The position numbers and the translations under genes were made by a program. A stretch of 13,787 bases of DNA from DAOMOP01 sp035444405 (lineage in GTDB: Bacteria > Pseudomonadota > Gammaproteobacteria > Burkholderiales > Rhodocyclaceae). The notes under the pieces are model-generated. The model was given only the letters and a program-made list of their open reading frames with translations, did no database searches and had not been told where the DNA came from. The stretch is taken from assembly GCA_035444405.1 (NCBI GenBank), contig DAOMOP010000104.1:1-13787 (forward strand), read 5' to 3'. Below, one piece after another: positions 1 through 7,147 of the stretch (position 1 is its first letter; every line of letters starts with the position of its first letter).

Positions 1-283
1 GGAGATCCAGACCGCGATCCGGCACGGCGTGCGCAAGATCAACATCGACACCGACATCCGCCTCGCGATGACTGCGGCGGTGCGCAAGTTCCTGCACGAG
101 AACCCGTCGAAGTTCGATCCGCGCGAGTTCAACAAGCCCGCGCGCGAAGCGGCCAAGCAGGTCTGCAAGGCGCGCTTCGATGCCTTCGGCTGCGCCGGCC
201 AGGCGAGCCGCATCAAGGCCGTGCCGCTCGACAAGATCGCCGCGCGCTACAAGGCCGGCGAGCTGAGCCAGGTGGTGCGCTGA
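1..283 (+). CDS. cbbA: Class II fructose-bisphosphate aldolase, C-terminal part (partial at window start)
   Basis: This is the last 93 codons of a Calvin-cycle type class II (zinc-dependent) fructose-1,6-bisphosphate aldolase; the first complete codon begins at base 2. The enzyme condenses dihydroxyacetone phosphate with glyceraldehyde 3-phosphate, and with erythrose 4-phosphate in the CBB cycle. The motif KINIDTDIRLAMTAAVRK is the phosphate-binding NIDTD signature of class IIB enzymes, and the tail (FDPREFNKPAREAAKQVCKARFDAFGCAGQASRIK) is the conserved C-terminal part that ends in KAGELSQVVR. The gene probably closes an upstream rightward cbb operon that lies outside the window. The next gene starts 27 bp later on the same strand. 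The family assignment is firm; the cbbA rather than fba symbol rests on the cbb context. Confidence 0.93.
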   Translation, partial: EIQTAIRHGVRKINIDTDIRLAMTAAVRKFLHENPSKFDPREFNKPAREAAKQVCKARFDAFGCAGQASRIKAVPLDKIAARYKAGELSQVVR

Positions 284-310
284 GGCGCAGCGCGCCGGGG
301 CTTCGCACAC

Positions 311-724
311 GTGAGCCACTGCTTCACCTACGGCACCTTGATGTGCGAAGACATCATGGCTGCGGTGTGCGGCCGGCCATTCGTCGGCGAGCCGGCAACG
401 CTGGCCGGCTTCGTCCGCCATCCGGTTGCCGGCACCGCTTATCCGGGCATCGTGCGCAAAACCGGGGCGCTGGTGCACGGCCGACTGTACCGTGACGTCG
501 GCCGCGACGCGCTCGGGCGCCTCGACGCGTTCGAAGGCGGGCAGTACGCGCGGCTGACCGTGCGGGTACAGCCCGCGCACGGCCGCGAAGTGCAGGCTGA
601 GGTGTATGTGTTCCGCAATGCGTTCGCACACCTGCTGAGCCCCGGGGATTGGGACTTCGACGCGTTCCTGAAGAACGGCAAGCACGCTTTCCTCGACGAC
701 TACGTCGGATTCCGTCGTCGCTGA
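311..724 (+). CDS. Gamma-glutamylcyclotransferase / AIG2-like family protein
   Basis: The 137-residue protein has the GGCT/AIG2-like fold. The substrate-binding YGTL motif is at residues 7-10 (FTYGTLM), GRLY at 57-60, and the expected catalytic glutamate is E75 in DAFEGGQYARL. The C-terminal stretch with W114 and a late DYVGF is also typical. Members cleave gamma-glutamyl amino acids to 5-oxoproline or process gamma-glutamylamines, but the substrate here cannot be told. The start is GTG at 311, because the first internal ATG (350) would delete the YGTL motif; the ribosome-binding site is weak. It lies 27 bp after cbbA on the same strand, so it may be co-transcribed, and it is convergent with cbbO. 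Its relation to carbon fixation is unknown; it may be a passenger gene. Confidence 0.85.
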   Translation: MSHCFTYGTLMCEDIMAAVCGRPFVGEPATLAGFVRHPVAGTAYPGIVRKTGALVHGRLYRDVGRDALGRLDAFEGGQYARLTVRVQPAHGREVQAEVYVFRNAFAHLLSPGDWDFDAFLKNGKHAFLDDYVGFRRR

Positions 725-823
725 ATGGTACGCGCCCGGCCGCGCAGCCAAGCCGGTGCGCAGCCGAACGAGCGCGCGAGGGCGAGGCCCCACATCCAGC
801 CATCAGCCCGGCACGAGGCACCG

Positions 824-952
824 CCTCGCGTCCTCACCTCGCGTCCTCACATCCCGTCGTCACCTCGCGCCTCACCTCGCGTCCTCACCTCGGGTCCTCA
901 CCTCGCGTCGTCACCTCCCGTCGTCACCTCGCGCCTCCACCTCATGGCGTCA
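824..952. repeat. 13-bp tandem repeat array (about 10 copies)
   Basis: Ten head-to-tail units run from 824 to 952 with consensus CCTCGCGTCSTCA. Units 1, 2 and 5 are identical (CCTCGCGTCCTCA). One unit (863-874) is 12 bp, and the last unit (CCTCATGGCGTCA) has diverged and abuts the cbbO stop codon at 955-957. On the opposite strand each unit reads as a TGASGACGCGAGG-like, purine-rich word. The array fills most of the 230-bp space between the convergent 137-residue gene and cbbO. No coding role is apparent, because frames across it give low-complexity peptide. It looks like a minisatellite that could vary in copy number between strains. Confidence 0.9.
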
Positions 953-954
953 GC

Positions 955-3251
955 TCAGCGCGTCAGGCTCGCGAACAGTTGCGGCAGGCGCTCGGGCAGA
1001 CGCTCGACATGATCGACGATGGTGTAGCGATCTGCGCCGAAGCTGCGCTCGACATACTGGTCGGCACGCGCGTCGAGCGTCAGGCAATACGACTCGATGC
1101 CCTGCGCGTGCAGCGCCTCGACCGCCTTGCGTGCGTCGTGGCGCAGCGTCTGCGGGTCGCGCTCGTCGATGTCGGCCGGCTCGCCGTCGGTCACCACGAG
1201 GAGGAGCTTGCGGCGTGCCGGCAGCTGTGCGAGATGCGTGGCCGCATGGCGCATCGCGGCGCCCATGCGCGTCGACAGGCCGCCCTGCATGCCGGCGAGG
1301 CGCGCCTTGACCTCACCGTCGAAATGCTGGTCGAAGTCCTTGAAGCGCACGTAGCGCACATCGTGGCGCCCGTCGCTGGAAAAGCCGTGCACCGCGAACG
1401 GATCGCCGATGCCGGCGATCGCGGTCGACACCAGTGCACAGGCTTCACGGGTGAGGTCGAGCACCGTCTGTGAGCCGCCCTGCACCGTCTCGTTGGTGGA
1501 CTCGGACAAGTCGAGCAGCACCAGCACTGCAAGGTCGCGATGGCGCAGGCGGCTGCGCATCGCGATGCGCAGGTCCGGCTGCCGGCCGCTGCGCAGCGCA
1601 ACCGCCGCATCGACCGCGGCGTCGAGGTCGAGCTCGTCGCCGTCCTCGAGCTTGCGTTCGCGAACCACGCCCTGCGGCCGCAGCCGGTCCACGATCCGGC
1701 GGATGCGCGAGACGAGCGGTTTGCGGGCGGCGAGGATGCGGTCGATGCGCCCGGCGTCGCCGCGCGGTGCGCAGCGCTCGTACACGGTCGCCCAGTCGGG
1801 GCGGTAGCGCTGCACGCGGTAATCCCACTCGGGATAGTGGCGGGGTTCGGAGACCGGCTCGCGGCCTTCGCGTTCGTTCCAGGTGACGCCGTCGTCGTCG
1901 TAGAGCACGCCGTCGAGCACCCACACCTCCTGCGCATCGTCGCCGGCGGTCTCGACGTCGAGGCCGTTGACGAACTCCATCAGCGACACGCGCCGCCGCG
2001 TCTGACGCGGGCCGGCGAGCTGCCACGCGGCCTCGTGAAAGCCATCGAGCACCGCGCCCTGCCAGACGATCCGGTTGTCGTCACGGTACGGGATGCGCAG
2101 GCCTTCGAGCACGCGCAGGCTCGGCAGCGGGCCACGGGCCTCGAGCAGGTGAAACAGTTCGAGCCCGAGGACGAGGCTCGCCATGGCGTCCTCGCAGTCG
2201 GCCTCGATGCGCTCGCGAAACCTGCGCACCAGCGCATCGACCGCGTCGTCGCCGGTGAACGCGGCGCCGTCGAGGAGCGCCAACGCGGTGCGCTCGAGCA
2301 AGACCACGCTGGCTTCGTCCCTCGGGCCTGCAGAGGGATCCGGCAGCAGCCGCTGCCACAACCGCTTCAGGCCCGGAAAGGCGCGGATCGCGCAGTGCTC
2401 GACGCGCGCGTCCTCGAACACGCCGACCAGGAATTGCTGCGCCGGCGACAGCCCCTCGGGCGACAGGGCCGCGCGCGAATGGACGACGTGCGCGGCCAGG
2501 TGCGCGACCATCGCCCGGTAGACATCGAGGCCGGCAACGCCGGGCAGATCGTCCACCGCGTCGGGCAGATGGATCGCGCCGCCGTCCGCATACGGTCGAA
2601 AGCCGGCATCCTGTGCGCTCGCCGGGCGTAGGAAGAAGTCGCGCGCCCAGAACGCGCGCAGGTAGAGGTTGAGGCGGCGCTGACAATCGACGAACAGCGT
2701 GCCGCGCCGTTCGCGCTCGAGCACCGCGCGGCTGTCCTCGGTGCCGAGCGCGAAGTATGCCGCCTGGCCGGCGAGGTCGCGCCGGTAGGCCTCGGCGCCG
2801 AAGTCCACCCAGCGCGCGAGACCCNNNNNNNNNNNNNNNNNNNNNNNNNNNNNNNNNNNNNNNNNNNNNCGAGCCGGTGCAGCAGGTCGAGGTAGCCGCG
2901 CAGCAGCTCCGCGTCGCCCAGGCGCCGTGCCGCAGTGGGCAGCGTGGCGAACACCTGCGCGATCACCGCACCCGAGGTCAGCGAGGCGAGCTTCATCGCT
3001 GCGGTGATGGCGTCGGCGACGACGTCCTCGCCGCACTCGCGTGCGACCGCCGGCAGGTGCTCGATCCAGGCGCACAGCACCTCCGGCCCGCGGCCCAGGC
3101 GCGCGAGCCCGCGCGCACCCTGCAGCCAGTGCTCGAGCCCGGCCGGCGTGAGGCTGCGCGCGGCCTGCGCGAAGCACCCGTCGAAGCTGTCGGCGAGCGC
3201 CGGCGCGGCACGCAGCAGCTCGGCACGGCATTCGTCGAATTCGGCGCTCAC
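955..3251 (-). CDS. cbbO: CbbO, von Willebrand factor A domain Rubisco activase subunit (interrupted by assembly gap)
   Basis: CbbO works with the AAA+ protein CbbQ to remove inhibitory sugar phosphates from form I (and II) Rubisco. The C-terminal part has a vWA domain with a MIDAS motif DLSES (about 1498-1513), the STRMG stretch that supplies the MIDAS threonine, and the VVTDGEP segment. The N-terminal part (SAEFDECRAELLRAAPALADSF...) matches CbbO adaptor domains. The start is GTG at 3251: GAGGAGG lies 7 nt upstream, and the codon overlaps the stop of a 31-codon ORF as GTGA. The gap 2825-2869 hides sequence. The frame before the gap and the frame after it differ as drawn, so the true missing length is not 45 but leaves a remainder of 1 on division by 3. 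Apart from the gap the gene looks intact. It is last in cbbLSQO. Confidence 0.93.
2825..2869. other. Run of 45 N: assembly gap inside cbbO
   Basis: Forty-five undetermined bases sit inside cbbO. The coding frame entering from the N-terminal side (ending GYLDLLHRL) and the one leaving (starting GLARWVDFGAEAYRR) are offset, so 45 is a placeholder or a wrong estimate. A true length of the form 3n+1 would join them. No coding call should be made across the Ns as written. Confidence 0.97.
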
Positions 3252-3343
3252 TGGGCGGCCTCCTCTTGCTGAACCACTGCGATCGCCGATGTCGGCACGT
3301 CGCGGGCATGCCGCTCGACCAAGCGGAGTACGGTCGCGGTCAT
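3248..3343 (-). CDS. Small ORF (31 aa) between cbbQ and cbbO, candidate
   Basis: This is a 31-codon reading frame, MTATVLRLVERHARDVPTSA followed by IAVVQQEEAAQ. It starts 17 nt after the cbbQ stop and ends in a TGA that overlaps the cbbO GTG start by 4 bp. Its start has only a weak GGAAA-like ribosome-binding site about 6 nt upstream. The last codons contain the GAGGAGG that serves cbbO. I do not recognise the peptide and see no motif in it. Two explanations fit: a real leader or coupler peptide that passes ribosomes on to cbbO, or a chance frame in a 109-bp intercistronic spacer. The 4-bp overlap is the main support. Confidence 0.35.
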   Translation of the reverse strand: MTATVLRLVERHARDVPTSAIAVVQQEEAAQ

Positions 3344-3360
3344 GCCGGTTTCCACGCGTG

Positions 3361-4167
3361 TCAGCCGAAAATCGTGTCGACCGCAGCGGCGAGCGTATCG
3401 CGCATGTCCGGATCGTCGGTGATCGGGCACACCAGCGCCATCTCGGCGGCCTCGCGCGGGGCGATGCCGCGCGCGATCAGCTGGCCGGCATAGACCAGCA
3501 GCCGCGTCGAGATGCCCTCGTCCAGGCCGTGGCCCTTGAGGTTGCGCGAGCGCTGCGCGATCGCGACGAGCTTCGCCGCGATCGGCGCATCGACGCCGGC
3601 CTCGTGCGCGACCACCTCGGTCTCGATCCCGGCGGCCGGAAAATCGAACACCATCGCGCCGAAGCGCTGCTTGGTCGATTGCTTCAGATCCTTCATCAGG
3701 TTCTGGTAGCCGGGGTTGTACGAGATCACCAGGTGGAAGCCCGGGTCGGCCCGCACCAGCTCGCCCTTCTTGTCCAGCGGCATCACGCGTCGATGGTCGG
3801 TGAGCGGGTGGATCACCACGGTGGTGTCCTGGCGCGCCTCGACGACTTCGTCGAGATAGCAGATCGCGCCGATGCGCGCCGCGATCGTCAGCGGCCCGTC
3901 CTGCCAACGGGTGCCGTCGAGGTCGAGCAGGAAGCGCCCGACGAGATCGGAGGCGGTCATGTCCTCGTTGCACGCGACCGTGATCAGCGGCCGGCCGAGC
4001 TTCCAGGCCATGTATTCGACGAAGCGGCTCTTGCCGCAGCCGGTCGGCCCCTTGAGCATCACCGGCATGCGCGCGGCGTAGGCGGCCTCGAACCTGTCGA
4101 CCTCGTTGCCGACGGGACGGTACCAGGGCTGCCGGCGGATCTGGAATTGATCGACATCGACGCTCAT
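3361..4167 (-). CDS. cbbQ: CbbQ, MoxR-type AAA+ ATPase of the Rubisco activase
   Basis: The 268-residue protein is full length for CbbQ. It has Walker A GPTGCGKS (residues 40-47), Walker B with ICYLDEV (102-108), a sensor-1-like ISYNPGYQ (148-155) and a candidate arginine finger in KQRFG (R168). CbbQ forms hexameric rings that hydrolyse ATP and, with the vWA protein CbbO, remodel inhibited Rubisco. The start ATG at 4167 is preceded by CCGGAGCC about 9 nt upstream. It lies 79 bp downstream of cbbS, with a strong hairpin between them, and upstream of cbbO. The gene pair cbbQ-cbbO beside cbbLS is the signature of form IAq Rubisco operons as opposed to carboxysomal form IAc. Confidence 0.96.
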   Translation of the reverse strand: MSVDVDQFQIRRQPWYRPVGNEVDRFEAAYAARMPVMLKGPTGCGKSRFVEYMAWKLGRPLITVACNEDMTASDLVGRFLLDLDGTRWQDGPLTIAARIGAICYLDEVVEARQDTTVVIHPLTDHRRVMPLDKKGELVRADPGFHLVISYNPGYQNLMKDLKQSTKQRFGAMVFDFPAAGIETEVVAHEAGVDAPIAAKLVAIAQRSRNLKGHGLDEGISTRLLVYAGQLIARGIAPREAAEMALVCPITDDPDMRDTLAAAVDTIFG

Positions 4168-4207
4168 GATTTCGGCTCCGGTGAGTTCGGTCTCGGGGTG
4201 GGCATTC

Positions 4208-4229
4208 GCCCCGGCGGAATCTCCGGGGC
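4208..4229 (-). other. Intercistronic hairpin between cbbS and cbbQ
   Basis: The perfect inverted repeat GCCCCGG / CCGGGGC (4208-4214 and 4223-4229) has an 8-nt loop and lies about 20 nt after the cbbS stop. In the direction of transcription there is no T-run after the stem, so it is not a standard intrinsic terminator. A hairpin here could block 3' exonucleases and keep cbbLS message in excess over cbbQO, which fits the stoichiometry of Rubisco versus its activase. That role is inference. Confidence 0.6.
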
Positions 4230-4246
4230 CCGGGTGCGACGCGCGC

Positions 4247-4603
4247 TCAGACGGTCTTGCCGCGGTAGATCACCATCGCCGCGCCCTGCGACTGCCTGAG
4301 GTTGTCGTAGCCGACCAGGCGCACATGGTGGTCGGGGTGGGCCGCATGGCACGCCTCGGCCTCGCCGAGAATCGTGTCGACGTCGGTCTCGCCGAACATC
4401 GGCAGCTTCCACATGTACCAGTACGAATCCATCAGGTACGCGGGTTCGGTGTGCTCGATCGCGGGGTTCCAGCCGCGCGACACGATGTACTCGACCTGCC
4501 TGCGAATCTCCGCCGGGCTCATCGCCGGCAGATACGAAAAAGTCTCGAAGCGGCGGCTCGCCGGGTCGGACAGCCGGCTGGCGTAGTCCTGCATGTCGGT
4601 CAT
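4247..4603 (-). CDS. cbbS: Ribulose-1,5-bisphosphate carboxylase/oxygenase small subunit, form I
   Basis: The 118-residue small subunit caps the L8S8 Rubisco. Recognisable blocks are FETFSYLP (19-26), RRQVEYIVSRGWNPAIEH near residues 34-51, and YLMDSYWYMWKLPMFGETD (about 56-74), where WYMWKLPMFGE is the hallmark of form IA small subunits; VRLVGYDN follows near 94-101. The start is ATG at 4603 with CTGGAG about 9 nt upstream. Longer in-frame extensions would run into cbbL. It follows cbbL by 44 bp and is clearly co-transcribed with it. Length and motifs are complete. Confidence 0.97.
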   Translation of the reverse strand: MTDMQDYASRLSDPASRRFETFSYLPAMSPAEIRRQVEYIVSRGWNPAIEHTEPAYLMDSYWYMWKLPMFGETDVDTILGEAEACHAAHPDHHVRLVGYDNLRQSQGAAMVIYRGKTV

Positions 4604-4647
4604 TTCGGGCTCCAGAAGGGCAATGGATGGGGAATGGGTGATAGCAC

Positions 4648-6069
4648 TCACCGATGCGCGACGGCGAGCTTGTCCACCGTGTCGAACTCGAAGCGGACCT
4701 CCTTCCAGGTCTCCATCGCGACGCGCAGCTCGGGGCTGTGGCGGGCGGCGTCGGTGAGGACGCGCTTGCCGTCGTGCTCGAGCTCGACGCCTTCGTTGCG
4801 CGCCTTCACACAGGCCTCCACCGCCACGCGGTTGGCCGCCGCGCCGGCCGCGTTGCCCCACGGATGGCCGAGCGTGCCGCCACCGAACTGCAGCACCGAG
4901 TCGTCGCCGAAGATGCTCACCAGCGCGGGCATGTGCCAGACGTGGATGCCGCCCGACGCGACCGGCATCACGCCCGGCATCGCGCCCCAGTCCTGATCGA
5001 AGAAGATGCCGCGGCGGCGGTCTTCCTCGATGCGGCGCGCGCGCATCAGGTCGATCCAGCCCAGCGTCGCGTCGCGGTCGCCCTCGAGCTTGCCGACCAC
5101 GGTGCCCGAGTGCAGGTGGTCGCCGCCCGACAGGCGCAGCGCCTTGGTCAGCACGCGGAAGTGGATGCCGTGCTGCGGATTGCGGTCGAGCACCGCGTGC
5201 ATCGCGCGGTGGATGTGCAGCAGCATGCCGTTGTCGCGGCACCAGTTGGCGAGCCCGGTGTTGGCGCAGAAGCCACCGGTCAGGAAGTCGTGCATGATGA
5301 TGCGGCTGCCGATCGATTTCGCATACTCGGCGCGCTTGTACATCTCCTCGGGGGTCGGCGCGGTCACGTTCAGGTAGTGGCCCTTGCGCTCACCGGTCTC
5401 GCGCTCGGCCTTGTCGATCGCCTCCTGCACGAAGTCGAAGCGCTGGCGCCAGCGCATGAAGGGCTGGGAGTTGACGTTCTCGTCGTCCTTGGTGAAGTCC
5501 AGCCCGCCGCGCAGGCACTCATACACGGCACGGCCGTAGTTCTTCGCCGACAGCCCCAGCTTGGGCTTGATCGTGCAGCCGAGCAGCGGGCGTCCGTACT
5601 TGTTCATCAGGTCGCGCTCGACCTGGATGCCGTGCGGCGGCCCGCCGCAGGTCTTCACATAGGCGATCGGAAAGCGCACGTCCTCGAGGCGCAGCCCGCG
5701 CACCGCCTTGAAGCCGAACACGTTGCCGACCAGCGACGTGAACACGTTCACCACCGAGCCCTCCTCGAAGAGGTCGATCGGATAGGCGATGAACGCATAA
5801 AAGCAGCTGTCGTCGCCGGGCACGTCCTCGATCGCGTAGGCGCGCCCCTTGTAGTAATCGAGATCGGTGAGCAGATCCGTCCACACCGTCGTCCAGGTGC
5901 CGGTCGAGGACTCGGCCGCGACCGCCGCGGCCGCCTCCTCGCGCGCGACACCCGGCTGCGGCGTGATCTTGAAGACCGCCAGCAGATCGGTGTCCTGCAC
6001 CCGGTAGTCGGGCTCCCAGTACGTGCTGCGGTAGTCCTTGACGCCCGCATTCCAGGTCTTGACGGCCAT
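4648..6069 (-). CDS. cbbL: Ribulose-1,5-bisphosphate carboxylase/oxygenase large subunit, form IA (IAq type)
   Basis: The 473-residue protein is the carbon-fixing subunit. The active site is complete, with a fixed offset of 7 from spinach numbering: K168 (K175) in GCTIKPKLG, the carbamylated K194 (K201) in GGLDFTKDDEN with D196 and E197 as magnesium ligands, H287 (H294), H320 (H327) and loop-6 K327 (K334) in TVVGKLEG. The N-terminus MAVKTWNAGVKDYRSTYW and the following cbbQ-cbbO place it with form IAq enzymes. The start at 6069 has GGAGGAG 6 nt upstream; an upstream in-frame ATG at 6150 lies in the promoter region and would add 27 unconserved residues. It is divergent from cbbR across 142 bp. 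Confidence 0.98.
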   Translation of the reverse strand: MAVKTWNAGVKDYRSTYWEPDYRVQDTDLLAVFKITPQPGVAREEAAAAVAAESSTGTWTTVWTDLLTDLDYYKGRAYAIEDVPGDDSCFYAFIAYPIDLFEEGSVVNVFTSLVGNVFGFKAVRGLRLEDVRFPIAYVKTCGGPPHGIQVERDLMNKYGRPLLGCTIKPKLGLSAKNYGRAVYECLRGGLDFTKDDENVNSQPFMRWRQRFDFVQEAIDKAERETGERKGHYLNVTAPTPEEMYKRAEYAKSIGSRIIMHDFLTGGFCANTGLANWCRDNGMLLHIHRAMHAVLDRNPQHGIHFRVLTKALRLSGGDHLHSGTVVGKLEGDRDATLGWIDLMRARRIEEDRRRGIFFDQDWGAMPGVMPVASGGIHVWHMPALVSIFGDDSVLQFGGGTLGHPWGNAAGAAANRVAVEACVKARNEGVELEHDGKRVLTDAARHSPELRVAMETWKEVRFEFDTVDKLAVAHR

Positions 6070-6121
6070 GTCGCTCCTCCAATCCGTGGTGGTTTCGGTC
6101 CGCCGATGCGGCCCCGATGGC

Positions 6122-6201
6122 TTGAGCGAATGATGGCCGCGCTCTAACATAAATAACAGTCACTTTTTTCGATGCACATCATAGATCAATGTCTATGCAT
6201 C
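6122..6201. promoter_or_regulatory. Divergent cbbL / cbbR promoter region with CbbR-type dyad
   Basis: For cbbR (rightward) a promoter is visible: TTGAGC (6122-6127), a 17-bp spacer and TAACAT (6145-6150). On the other strand a -10-like TATGTT (6151-6146) for cbbL overlaps it and has no good -35 (CATCGA), as expected of an activator-dependent promoter. Upstream of cbbL is a dyad CATAGA-N6-TCTATG (6180-6185 and 6192-6197), inside a wider interrupted repeat from GATGC (6171) to GCATC (6201). Its centre is about 50 bp upstream of the expected cbbL start point, where LysR-type regulators place their recognition site. CbbR binding is inferred from this geometry. Confidence 0.6.
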
Positions 6202-6211
6202 AGGAGCCACC

Positions 6212-7096
6212 ATGCGACACGCGAGCCTGCGGCAACTGGAGATCTTCGAGGCGATCGCCCGTCACGGCAGCTTCACACGCGCCGCCGACGCGCTCCACCT
6301 GACCCAGCCCACCGTGTCGATGCAGATCCGCAAGCTCACCGACGCGGTCGGCACACCGCTCTTCGAACAGGTCGGCAAGAAGATCGTGCTGACCGAAGCC
6401 GGCCACGATCTCGCCCACGCCGCACGCGACATCTTCGGCATCCTCGACCGCTTCGAGATGCGCGTGGCCGAGCGCCAGGGCCTGCAGCGCGGACGCCTGC
6501 GCCTGGTCGCGATCACGACTGCGTCGTACTTCGCGCCGCGCCTGCTCGGCGAGTTCGCGCGGCGCCACCCCGGCATCGAGGTGTCGCTGCGCGTCGCCAA
6601 TCGCGAGCAGGTGCTCGAGAGCATCGCCGAGCATCTCGACGACTTGTACATCCTCGGCCAGCCGCCCGAGGAGGTCGGCGTCGTGGCCACGCCGTTCCTC
6701 GAAAACCCGCTCGTCGTGATCGCCGCGCCCGGGCACCCGCTCGCGCACGCGCGCCACATCCCGCTCGCGCGCCTCGCCGCCGAGCCGTGGCTGATGCGCG
6801 AGGCCGGCTCGGGCACGCGCAAGGCGATCGAGCGGCTCTTCGACGCCCACGGTTTCGCGATCACGCCGCGCCTCGAGCTCGGCAGCAACGAGGCGATCAA
6901 GCAGGCCGTGCTCGCCGATCTGGGCATCTCGGCGCTGTCGCGCCAGGCGCTCGCCCTGCACCCGCCGGGCCAGTTCGCGATCCTCGACGCCGAGCATTTC
7001 CCGATCGTGCGCCACTGGCATGCGGCCTACCCGGGCGGGCGCCAGCTCTCGCCGGTCGGTCGCGCGTTTCTCGACTTTCTGCTCGAAAAGCCTTGA
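6212..7096 (+). CDS. cbbR: CbbR, LysR-type activator of the cbbLSQO operon
   Basis: The 294-residue LysR-family regulator has an N-terminal winged helix-turn-helix (LRQLEIFEAIARHGSFTRAA, then HLTQPTVSMQIRKL near residues 29-42) and a periplasmic-binding-protein-like effector domain that includes the REAGSGTR segment common in CbbR proteins. CbbR activates Calvin-cycle operons in response to metabolites such as RuBP, PEP or NADPH. The start ATG at 6212 has AGGAG 6 nt upstream. It is transcribed divergently from cbbL, the usual place for the cognate regulator, and likely represses itself from the shared region. Its stop overlaps the -35 box proposed for arsR1. A second CbbR-like gene lies at the right end of the window. 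Confidence 0.93.
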   Translation: MRHASLRQLEIFEAIARHGSFTRAADALHLTQPTVSMQIRKLTDAVGTPLFEQVGKKIVLTEAGHDLAHAARDIFGILDRFEMRVAERQGLQRGRLRLVAITTASYFAPRLLGEFARRHPGIEVSLRVANREQVLESIAEHLDDLYILGQPPEEVGVVATPFLENPLVVIAAPGHPLAHARHIPLARLAAEPWLMREAGSGTRKAIERLFDAHGFAITPRLELGSNEAIKQAVLADLGISALSRQALALHPPGQFAILDAEHFPIVRHWHAAYPGGRQLSPVGRAFLDFLLEKP

Positions 7097-7137
7097 CGCA
7101 CGACGACGCGGTCGGCAATATTTCAACACTCGTTGAA
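7093..7137 (+). promoter_or_regulatory. arsR1 promoter with overlapping ArsR operator
   Basis: A -35 TTGACG (7093-7098) and a -10 AATATT (7117-7122, spacer 18) are overlapped by the perfect inverted repeat TTCAAC-actc-GTTGAA (7122-7137). The repeat would sit across the -10 and start point, a classic autorepression geometry for ArsR/SmtB proteins. The palindrome ends 10 bp before the arsR1 start codon, so the leader is very short. Confidence 0.65.
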
Positions 7138-7147
7138 CTATTGACCC

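Noticed and set aside
824..952. CRISPR-like array
   Set aside because: The 13-bp units are directly adjacent with no spacers and no cas genes nearby; it is a tandem minisatellite.
649..1473. Rightward 274-codon ORF over the tandem repeats and cbbO 3' end
   Set aside because: The translation is repeat-derived low complexity followed by the antisense of the vWA domain; no motif or start signal.
955..3309. CbbO start at 3309 in the frame open through the gap
   Set aside because: That upstream frame exists only because the 45 Ns keep the wrong frame open; the true N-terminus is in the frame starting at GTG 3251 with a GAGGAGG site.
4654..6147. Long rightward ORF (497 codons) opposite cbbL
   Set aside because: It is the antisense shadow of cbbL in GC-rich DNA; composition is His/Ala/Val/Arg-rich and no family is recognisable, while cbbL has a complete active site.
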